The notes under the pieces were generated by a model. It was given only the letters and a program-made list of their open reading frames with translations. It had not been told where the DNA came from and searched no databases. Positions 8,880-15,497 of a stretch of DNA of 64,000 nucleotides are shown here, one piece after another. The stretch's first letter is position 1, and each line of letters opens with the position of its first letter. A program made the translations under genes and the position numbers. Source of the DNA: Alphaproteobacteria bacterium (lineage in GTDB: Bacteria; Pseudomonadota; Alphaproteobacteria; Caulobacterales; Hyphomonadaceae); contig JAGWYJ010000001.1 in NCBI GenBank assembly GCA_018969425.1, positions 1-64,000 on the forward strand, given 5' to 3'.

Positions 8880-10130
8880 ATGACCGCCGGATCCGCCACA
8901 CGTTATACCCGCGTCGCCATCGCCCTTCACTGGGTGACCGCCGCCGCGATCCTCGCCCTCATCGCCGTCGGGTGGATAATGGGAGACATGCCCAAAGGTG
9001 AGGCCCAGTTCGCCACTGTGCAGCTCCACAAGTCCTTCGGCATCCTCGTACTTCTTTTGTCGGTTGCGCGAGTGGGGTGGCGGCTGATGAACCCGCCTCC
9101 GCCGGCGCCGCCGATGCCCGCGCTGCAAGGGGCCGTCGCGCGGGGCGTTCACATCGCGTTCTATGTCCTGATTATTCTGATGCCCCTTTCGGGCTGGATC
9201 ATGGTGTCCGCCTCGCCCCGCGGCATCGCTACCGAGCTCTTCGGCATGGTCCCCTGGCCGCATATCCCCGGTCTCGCCGACCTGAGCCCCGACACCAAAC
9301 GCGCACTTCATGAGCCGCTGGAATTTGTTCACTCCAAGCTTGCCTGGGTGATCATCATCCTCCTTGCGTTGCATGTCGGGGGCGCCCTTAAACATCTCTT
9401 TGTCGATAAGGACGGCCTGCTTGCGCGAATGGCTCCAGGCCTCGTCGGCCGGGCCGAACCGCCAGCGTCTCCCGGAAGGGGCGCCGCGATCGCCTTCGGA
9501 GCCGCTCTGCTTCTGTTTATTCTGATTGCGGGGGCAGGATATCTGACCCGCCCGCAGGTCGCGGCCACGACAGGAGAGACCGCGCAGACCATGGAGGCGA
9601 CCCAGTCCGGTCCCGAGGCCCCGGCCTGGACAGTCGACCCAGCAAAAAGCTCCATACGCTTTAGGGGCGCCTATATGGGCCGTCCCTTCGAGGGCGGATT
9701 TGAAACCTGGAGCAGCCAGATCCGTTTCGATCCTGACCGACCCGAGGCCGCGCGTATCCGCGTGACGGTTGCGACAGGGTCCGCCCGCACCGGGGAGGCT
9801 TATTATGACGAGAACCTCCCTCAAGGAGACTGGTTCGACGCGGGGACATTTCCGGAAGCTGTGTTCGAGGTGAATGAAGGCGTCTTCAGGACAGGGCCCA
9901 ACGAATATGAAGCGACAGGCATTCTGACCCTCAAGGGCGTCGTGCATCCGGTTCGCCTGCCCTTTCGCGTCGATATTACGGGAACGACAGCGCACGCCAC
10001 AGGCGGGACCTCTCTTAAACGAACCGCCCTTGGTATCGGACGGGAAACGCTCACCGCCGCCCGCAATGACGAAGAATTCGTGGCCGATGACGTCGAGCTG
10101 ATCATCGACCTGACCGCCGAGCGTCAGTAG
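8880..10130 (+). CDS. Cytochrome b561 / YceI two-domain membrane protein
   Basis: A 416-residue fusion. Residues about 1-190 form a four-helix cytochrome b561 domain. Candidate haem-ligating histidines are in IALHWVTA, VQLHKSFG, FVHSKLAW and LLALHVGGALKH. A further membrane helix (about 205-225) is followed by a linker and then a YceI barrel (about 235-416) beginning WTVDPAKSSIRFRG and containing GDWFDAGTFPEAVFEV and LKGVVHPVRLPF. Start: ATG at 8880 (MTAGSATRYTR), 48 nt inside the ORF-track call, removes a charged leader. The likely role is electron transfer between the quinone pool or a periplasmic donor and a lipid or quinone-like ligand in the barrel. This is inference from architecture. 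Confidence 0.9.
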   Translation: MTAGSATRYTRVAIALHWVTAAAILALIAVGWIMGDMPKGEAQFATVQLHKSFGILVLLLSVARVGWRLMNPPPPAPPMPALQGAVARGVHIAFYVLIILMPLSGWIMVSASPRGIATELFGMVPWPHIPGLADLSPDTKRALHEPLEFVHSKLAWVIIILLALHVGGALKHLFVDKDGLLARMAPGLVGRAEPPASPGRGAAIAFGAALLLFILIAGAGYLTRPQVAATTGETAQTMEATQSGPEAPAWTVDPAKSSIRFRGAYMGRPFEGGFETWSSQIRFDPDRPEAARIRVTVATGSARTGEAYYDENLPQGDWFDAGTFPEAVFEVNEGVFRTGPNEYEATGILTLKGVVHPVRLPFRVDITGTTAHATGGTSLKRTALGIGRETLTAARNDEEFVADDVELIIDLTAERQ

Positions 10131-10257
10131 TCGAACTCTGCGGCGCGCCGCGCCGTCAAGGTCGAACGCCCCCTTCCCCAGGGGCAATGACCTGCCCGCA
10201 CCCGCTCAGGAGCGGGCCGTGTGCCGGCGGTCGTACCGCTTCGCGAAGAGGATCCCT

Positions 10258-11250
10258 ATGCCACGCTCCCCTCAACCGCCTCCATTCGCGGCCAGCCCCA
10301 GCCCCAACGTCTCCGATGAGGCGCTGAGGGAAGCGGCTCGACACCTGCTCTCCGGCGGGCTCATCGGAATGCCCACGGAAACGGTCTACGGACTCGCCGC
10401 TGACGCCACTAACGGCCTCGCCGTAGCGGCCATCTACGCCGCCAAGGGGCGGCCAAGCTTCAATCCGCTGATCTGCCATGTCGACGGCCCCGAGATGGCG
10501 GCAGCCTGCGCCCGGATCGATGCGCGGGCGCTCGAGCTGATGGACCGGTTCTGGCCGGGCCCGCTCAGCCTCGTGCTGCCCCGGAGCGATACCTGTCCGG
10601 TGAGCGAGCTCGCAACCGCCGGCCTCTCCTCCATCGCTGTCCGATCTCCCGCTCATCCTGTAGCCCTTGAACTGATCCGTCAGGTCGGACGTCCCCTCGC
10701 AGCTCCCTCCGCCAATCGCTCGGAAGAACTCTCTCCGACCACGGCCCGACATGTGATCGAGGGACTGGGCGAGCGCGCGCCGATGGTTCTCGACGGCGGG
10801 ACGTGCCTCGCCGGAATCGAATCAACGATCGTCTCGCTGATCGGCCCGGACCCGGTGATGCTGCGTCCAGGCGCCGTAACGAGACATGAGATCGAGCAGA
10901 TCATCGGACCTCTGTCGACGCCCCATTCGTCTTCCGGAGTGATCTCGCCAGGGATGATGAGACGACACTATGCGCCTCGCGCGCGCCTTCGACTGAATGC
11001 GACGACCGTTGGTGCCGGAGAGGCCTTCCTCGCGTTCGGTCCCTCTCCTGCAAGCATTATCGCTACGTTGAACCTGTCGGAGAGCTCTCGCTTAGATGAA
11101 GCGGCGGCCAATCTTTTTTCAATGCTGCGCGAGCTCGATTCAAAATTCGAAGCCATCGCGATCGCGCCGATTCCGAACGAAGGACTTGGCGAAGGAATCA
11201 ACGATCGGATCAAACGAGCATCTGCACATCTTTTTGAAGATGGTGTATGA
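10258..11250 (+). CDS. sua5: L-threonylcarbamoyladenylate synthase (Sua5 type)
   Basis: A 330-residue cytosolic enzyme making threonylcarbamoyl-AMP from Thr, bicarbonate and ATP, for the t6A37 modification of ANN-decoding tRNAs. The YrdC domain (about residues 20-215) shows MPTETVYGLAADAT, KGRPSFNPLICHV and PLAAPSANRSEELSPTTA. A C-terminal Sua5 domain (about 225-330) distinguishes it from the short TsaC form. The linker contains SSGVISPGMMRRHYAPRA, the conserved segment that closes over the active site. The start at 10258 (MPRSPQPPP) has an upstream GAGG, whereas the track's 10219 lacks one. Confidence 0.95.
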   Translation: MPRSPQPPPFAASPSPNVSDEALREAARHLLSGGLIGMPTETVYGLAADATNGLAVAAIYAAKGRPSFNPLICHVDGPEMAAACARIDARALELMDRFWPGPLSLVLPRSDTCPVSELATAGLSSIAVRSPAHPVALELIRQVGRPLAAPSANRSEELSPTTARHVIEGLGERAPMVLDGGTCLAGIESTIVSLIGPDPVMLRPGAVTRHEIEQIIGPLSTPHSSSGVISPGMMRRHYAPRARLRLNATTVGAGEAFLAFGPSPASIIATLNLSESSRLDEAAANLFSMLRELDSKFEAIAIAPIPNEGLGEGINDRIKRASAHLFEDGV

Positions 11251-11255
11251 GGGAT

Positions 11256-11291
11256 TCGCTGAGTCGTTTTCCTGAGGGATCATCTCAGCGA
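11256..11291. repeat. Inverted repeat and TGAGGGA motifs ahead of the Lys/Ala-rich gene
   Basis: TCGCTGAG and its exact reverse complement CTCAGCGA are separated by 20 nt. The 100-nt gap before the small basic-protein gene also has three direct copies of TGAGGGA (about 11248, 11273 and 11326), two of them followed by a CATC. It may be a transcript-end structure for sua5 or a leader element of the next gene. Confidence 0.4.
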
Positions 11292-11350
11292 ACAATTGGA
11301 TGATCGCTCACTTCGAGACATCATCTGAGGGACCATCAAGGAGACTTAGA

Positions 11351-11482
11351 ATGGCAACTGCGAAAAAACCTGCTGCGAAGAAGCCGGCTGCGAAGCCTGC
11401 TGCGAAGCCCGCCGCGAAGAAAGCCCCCGCCAAAAAAGCGGCTCCGGCTCCTGCGAAGAAAGCTGCTCCGAAGAAGAAGTAA
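11351..11482 (+). CDS. Small Lys/Ala/Pro-rich histone H1-like protein
   Basis: A 43-residue, extremely basic, low-complexity protein built from AKKPA / AKPA / AKKA repeats and ending in PKKK. Such tails resemble bacterial histone-H1-like or AlgP-type DNA-binding proteins, so non-specific nucleic-acid binding is likely but unproven. The ATG at 11351 has AGGAGA 6 nt upstream, and the track's 11300 start would add an unrelated leader. No globular domain is present. The repeats make length variation between strains likely. Confidence 0.65.
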   Translation: MATAKKPAAKKPAAKPAAKPAAKKAPAKKAAPAPAKKAAPKKK

Positions 11483-11942
11483 TCTCTTCCTCTTCGGCGA
11501 TCGGGGCCCTAGTCGTCAGCCACGCTGATCCCGCCCCGAGAGCAGAGAACTTCGAACTTGAGTTGAATTCCTCGCGCCCATCTGATCATCAGATGGGCGC
11601 GAACTCTTTGGGCGGTGTCTTTACGCATCCAGGCGCCCGATCCGGATACGCACTGTCGTCATCTGCAGTCGCACCCCAACTCGCAAAGCCTGTCCGTCGC
11701 CGCCTTTCGACCCTCAGCGCTCCCCTCGTCCTCCGACGCACCGATAGAGCCCCCCGCGACCAGCCAACCCGAGCTCCAAGCCGCGCCGCATGAACTCAAT
11801 AATTAACCAACAACCGATCAAAGCCCGTGATCCGCACCTGCGGCGCTCAAGCATCCTGGCAATTTTGATTTGTGGATAAGTTGACGAAAGGCTAATCTAG
11901 GCCTGCTGCATTCGGGAGACAGCACTCCGGGGACTTCAGGCT
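11483..11942. other. 460-nt intergenic region
   Basis: No supportable gene. Short ORFs here (11563..11793, 11615..11806) have no recognisable domain, and both run across the 29-nt palindrome at 11573 or the sequence just after it. The right end, after about 11790, is more AT-rich (AATAATTAACCAACAACC, then TTTTGATTTG) and probably holds the promoter of the SPFH-like gene. Confidence 0.5.
11573..11601. repeat. Perfect 29-nt palindrome (14-nt arms, 1-nt centre)
   Basis: CGCGCCCATCTGAT - C - ATCAGATGGGCGCG has no mismatch. It is about 90 nt after the Lys/Ala-rich gene. There is no U-run, so a simple intrinsic terminator is doubtful. It may be a cruciform or operator, or an end structure for the short transcript. 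Confidence 0.6.
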
Positions 11943-12971
11943 ATGGAATTCGTTGCGATCCTTGGCGTGGTAATACTCGCCGTTGTCTTGGTCGTCCTGA
12001 TGTACAGGGCTGCGAGAACATTTGAGGCCGGCGCTCACGCGACCTTCATCACCACCAAGGGCGGAGACTACCACGGAGCGCTGCGCGAACCGACGACAGT
12101 CTGGAACCCCTCGATCCGCGTGCTCCGAGACCGGCATGCGCCCGATATCAGTTTCATGACCTGCGACGCCTCCGGTCAGGAGTATTTCGAGAAGTCGCTG
12201 GTGATCCGACGCACGGGCGAGATTTCCCTTCGGGTCAACACCTGCGCGCCCCGTCCCTTCATCTCTCGCTCCTCGGAGAACCGACAACTGAGGGTCAAGG
12301 CCCGAGTGGCGTTTCAACTCGACATCGACCGCATCCAGATACCGGTCCAGATGCAGTCGTTCGGAGCTCTTCTCGGCGCACGGATCGAGAACCTCTTCGA
12401 CAACGCCATCGGCGAATACGAAAATCAGGATGTCCGCTCCCGCCAGGGCGAAATTGAGGCCAAGGTGCTCCAGCAGCTTCAGGACATCGAGTTTCCGCCG
12501 GACCCCACGCATCCCTCGGGAATGCCCCTTGGCATTCGCGTTTATGAGGCGGCCATGTCGATCGAGCCCGTGGCGAACGTCGCGACGGACGGGGACGCTC
12601 CCGGGGCGCGGGGAGCGATGTCCTACTCGACTGAGGAGCTTGATGAGCTCGCAGACATGCTTGAGAAGGCCAATCCTGCGACTGTCGAGACGCTCATGAA
12701 GATGATGGAGCTTCAGACCCGGCACAATATCGTGGAGATGCTTTGCAAGTCGGGGGGGCTCGTCGCCTTCACAGCGCCTGAGCTCGGTCTCTCCGAGCGC
12801 CCGCTCGACCGGAAAATCAGCGGCGCCAATCGAATGACCCCCGCCCCCAAGGAACAGGACGGGCCGGCGACCCTCACTTCGACGCCCGCAGCCGCTCCGG
12901 CCGAGACGCCGCCGCCGGCGCTCGACGCGGCAAGCGCTTACTACGCCAAAGGCGCTCCCAAGCGGGACTGA
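11943..12971 (+). CDS. Membrane-anchored SPFH/band-7-like protein (tentative)
   Basis: A 342-residue protein with one N-terminal membrane helix (about residues 4-22, ILGVVILAVVLVVLMY). A soluble region follows whose middle part (VKARVAFQLDIDRIQIPVQ, then LFDNAIGEYENQDVRSRQGEIEAKVLQQL) has the beta-rich then helical texture of SPFH/band-7 domains. A Pro/Ala-rich tail (about 300-342) follows. SPFH proteins scaffold membrane microdomains or regulate proteases. I recognise the pattern only weakly. It ends just before the convergent FAD oxidoreductase. Confidence 0.5.
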   Translation: MEFVAILGVVILAVVLVVLMYRAARTFEAGAHATFITTKGGDYHGALREPTTVWNPSIRVLRDRHAPDISFMTCDASGQEYFEKSLVIRRTGEISLRVNTCAPRPFISRSSENRQLRVKARVAFQLDIDRIQIPVQMQSFGALLGARIENLFDNAIGEYENQDVRSRQGEIEAKVLQQLQDIEFPPDPTHPSGMPLGIRVYEAAMSIEPVANVATDGDAPGARGAMSYSTEELDELADMLEKANPATVETLMKMMELQTRHNIVEMLCKSGGLVAFTAPELGLSERPLDRKISGANRMTPAPKEQDGPATLTSTPAAAPAETPPPALDAASAYYAKGAPKRD

Positions 12972-12983
12972 AGCGGAGGGCTG

Positions 12984-14408
12984 TCAAAGGACGCGCCCGG
13001 GGTTCATGAGGCCCCGGGGATCCAGCGCAGCCTTGATCGCCCTCATCATGTCCATCTCCACCGGAGACTTCCTCGCCGCCAGCTCCTCTCGCTTGAGACG
13101 GCCAATGCCGTGCTCGGCGGAAATAGAACCGTTGAGGTCGCAGACCAGATCATGCACCGCCCTTGATACGATCACCCCCTCTCCCTCGACGAAGGCGTCC
13201 TGATCGACCCCAGGCGGCGGGGTCACATTATAATGCATGTTCCCGTCCCCGACGTGACCGAAGGCGATGATATCCGCTCCCGGAGCCAGACGCCCTACCA
13301 GGGCCTCGGCCCGTCTCATGAACTCAGGAAGGCGCGAGACCGGAACCGAGACGTCATGCTTCAGCGCCTTGCCGTGAGCCCGCTCGGCGACAGCGATGTT
13401 CTCTCTGATCTTCCAGAGCATGCGAGCCTGCGCATCGCTTTCAGCGATCACCGCATCTGAAATAAGACCGGCCTCGGCCGCCGCTCCCAGACAGCCCTCT
13501 ATCACTTCCCGGGCTCCTTCCGGCCGCGCCAGCGAGATCTCCATCAGCACTCTCCATGGCGCGGAGGTGGGAAGAGGATCACGAACTCCAGGAATGTGCC
13601 TCAGCACAAGATCTAGGCCGAACGCGGGGATGAGCTCAAAGCCGGTTACGGCCCCCCCTGTGTAGGCTTTCGCCGAAGCGAGGAATGCGACAGCGTCCTC
13701 ACACGAGCCGACCACGGCCCATGCCGTCTGACGCAGGGCTGGTGAAGGAAAAAGTTTGAGACTCGCCGCCGTAACGATGCCGAGGGTGCCTTCGCCGCCT
13801 ATGAACAGATGCTTGAGGTCATAACCGGTATTGTCCTTCCTGAGCCCTCGCAGACCATTCCAGATCCGTCCATCCGGCAGGACCGCCTCAAGGCCCAGCA
13901 CCAGATCACGCATCATGCCGTAACGGAGAACCGCCACGCCGCCGGCATTGGTCGACACCAAGCCGCCAATAGTCGCCACACCCTCAGCGCCCAGCGATAG
14001 CGGGAAGAGGCGTCCATGGGCTGCAGCCGTCTCCTGAGCGCGCGTCAGAACCACGCCGGCCTCCAGGGTCATGGAGTCGTTCAGCGGATCCACCTCACGA
14101 ACCTTGTCCATGCGTCGCATCGAAATGAGGACCTCACCATAGGGCACGCCGCCGTTCACCAGCCCCGAGTTTCCACCCTGAGGCGTCATCGCAATGCCCA
14201 TAGCCGAGCAGATTGAAACCGCCGCCGCCGCCTCGGAGACAGAGGCCGGCTTGACGAGAACAGGCGTCGCCCCCTTCCAGCGGCCTCGCCAGTCAGTGAT
14301 CAGAGGCGCCAGTTCGTGAGCGTCCGTAGAAACTCCCCGAGGACCGAGGGCGTCAGTCAGACGCCTCACCAGCTCATCCACGTTCCCGCCAGGCTCCAGG
14401 TCAACCAT
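12984..14408 (-). CDS. FAD-binding oxidoreductase, GlcD / D-2-hydroxyacid dehydrogenase type
   Basis: A 474-residue VAO-family flavoenzyme. The N-terminal FAD-binding PCMH domain (about residues 35-215) shows PQGGNSGLVNGGVP, GAEGVATIGGLVSTNAGG and IGGEGTLGIVTAASLKLFP. The C-terminal FAD-oxidase domain has GHVGDGNMHYNV and SAEHGIGRLKREEL. These fit D-2-hydroxyglutarate or D-lactate dehydrogenases, but the substrate is not fixed. The track starts at 14684. The ATG at 14408 (MVDLEPGG) has AGGAG about 8 nt upstream and gives normal length, and the upstream extension is translated low-complexity intergenic DNA. It is divergent from an SDR gene. Confidence 0.9.
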   Translation of the reverse strand: MVDLEPGGNVDELVRRLTDALGPRGVSTDAHELAPLITDWRGRWKGATPVLVKPASVSEAAAAVSICSAMGIAMTPQGGNSGLVNGGVPYGEVLISMRRMDKVREVDPLNDSMTLEAGVVLTRAQETAAAHGRLFPLSLGAEGVATIGGLVSTNAGGVAVLRYGMMRDLVLGLEAVLPDGRIWNGLRGLRKDNTGYDLKHLFIGGEGTLGIVTAASLKLFPSPALRQTAWAVVGSCEDAVAFLASAKAYTGGAVTGFELIPAFGLDLVLRHIPGVRDPLPTSAPWRVLMEISLARPEGAREVIEGCLGAAAEAGLISDAVIAESDAQARMLWKIRENIAVAERAHGKALKHDVSVPVSRLPEFMRRAEALVGRLAPGADIIAFGHVGDGNMHYNVTPPPGVDQDAFVEGEGVIVSRAVHDLVCDLNGSISAEHGIGRLKREELAARKSPVEMDMMRAIKAALDPRGLMNPGRVL

Positions 14409-14480
14409 TCCGCACTCTCCTTCAACAGACGAGCTCCCAAAGGCTGCGTCAGGAACGCATCTCACCTGCTTGCGAGCCGC

Positions 14481-14520
14481 CGCCCCGAGTCGGGGCGCCG
14501 ATCCGGGCTCCGCCCCGGAT
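14481..14520. repeat. Two adjacent GC-rich hairpins
   Basis: CGCCCCGA-G-TCGGGGCG (14481-14497) is followed 3 nt later by ATCCGGG-CTCCGC-CCCGGAT (14501-14520). Both lie in the 274-nt gap between divergent genes. They resemble short palindromic repeat units, but only this copy pair was noticed in the window. Confidence 0.5.
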
Positions 14521-14682
14521 CGACGAAAGCATCTCTTGACTGTCCCGATCCAGAGACGGCCAAACCCGCACCCGGTCAAGCCGCTGCCTGAGGGGCGCGC
14601 CGGCCGCTCGACCAAGGCGCGACTTGACGGACGCCTCGCGCGAGGCTCCAACCTCCCTGAGCGTACATTCGGGAGATGCGAC

Positions 14683-15465
14683 ATGGCCTATTCACCCTTC
14701 AACCTGTCCGGAAAGGTCGCTCTGGTCACCGGCGGCAACCGCGGCATCGGACTTGGAATGGCCGACGCCCTCGCCCAGGCGGGCGCCCGCGTCGCGATCT
14801 GGGGAACCCATGCCGGCAATAACGCCAAGGCGGTTCAGAGCCTTCTAGCCCACGGAGGGGAGGCTGCGGCCTGGACCGTGGATGTGTCGGACGAAACAGC
14901 GGTAGCGCAGGCGATGCGAGACGTGGTCGCCACCTTTGGTCGTGTCGACAGCGTCTTCGCGAACGCAGGCATCGGCGGCGGCGCGAAGTCGTTCGCCGAG
15001 TTCCCGACGGAAACCTATCGCCGTGTTCTCTCGGTGAATCTCGACGGCGTGTTCTTCACATTACGAGAGGCATGCAAGCATATGGTCGAACGCGCAGGCG
15101 CCGGAGACCCGGGAGGCTCCCTCGCCGGCGTCGCCTCCCTCGCCGCCATCGAGGGAGCGGCCCGGAATGAAGCCTATGCCGCGACCAAGGGCGCGGTCAT
15201 GTCGATGATCAAGTCAATCGCAGTCGAGCATGCCCGGTTCGGGATACGCGCGAACTCCATTCTCCCGGGATGGATCGCCACCGACATGACGCAAGGCGCT
15301 CAGGACAGCGCCGCGTTTGCTGAAAAAGTCCTGCCGCGCGTTCCGGCGCGTCGCTGGGGACAGCCGGCGGACTTCGGAGGCGTCGCCGTCTATCTTGCCT
15401 CCGACGCGTCGTCCTATCATTCAGGCGACAGCTTCGTGATCGACGGCGCCTACTCCATCTTCTGA
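14683..15465 (+). CDS. SDR-family NAD(P)-dependent oxidoreductase
   Basis: A 260-residue classical short-chain dehydrogenase/reductase. The cofactor motif is VTGGNRGIGLGMA (about residues 13-25). The structural motif is VFANAGIGGG. The active site is YAATK in NEAYAATKGAVMS, with the substrate-side Ser probably in GSLAGVASLA, a less usual sequence here. The end reads DSFVIDGAYSIF. The substrate is unknown. The ATG at 14683 has GGGAG 7 nt upstream. The M16 peptidase gene follows after 32 nt on the same strand. Confidence 0.88.
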   Translation: MAYSPFNLSGKVALVTGGNRGIGLGMADALAQAGARVAIWGTHAGNNAKAVQSLLAHGGEAAAWTVDVSDETAVAQAMRDVVATFGRVDSVFANAGIGGGAKSFAEFPTETYRRVLSVNLDGVFFTLREACKHMVERAGAGDPGGSLAGVASLAAIEGAARNEAYAATKGAVMSMIKSIAVEHARFGIRANSILPGWIATDMTQGAQDSAAFAEKVLPRVPARRWGQPADFGGVAVYLASDASSYHSGDSFVIDGAYSIF

Positions 15466-15497
15466 TCTTCGTCTCGTTCCAGGGGGAGCACCCTTCC

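Noticed and set aside
8814-10187. 457-aa minus-strand ORF opposite the b561-YceI gene
   Set aside because: Shadow frame; its translation is low-complexity and the plus-strand protein has clear b561 and YceI motifs.
11563-11806. Two short plus-strand ORFs in the gap after the Lys/Ala-rich gene
   Set aside because: They run across or just after a palindrome, lack a ribosome binding site or domain, and have Ser/Pro-rich composition like random high-GC translation.
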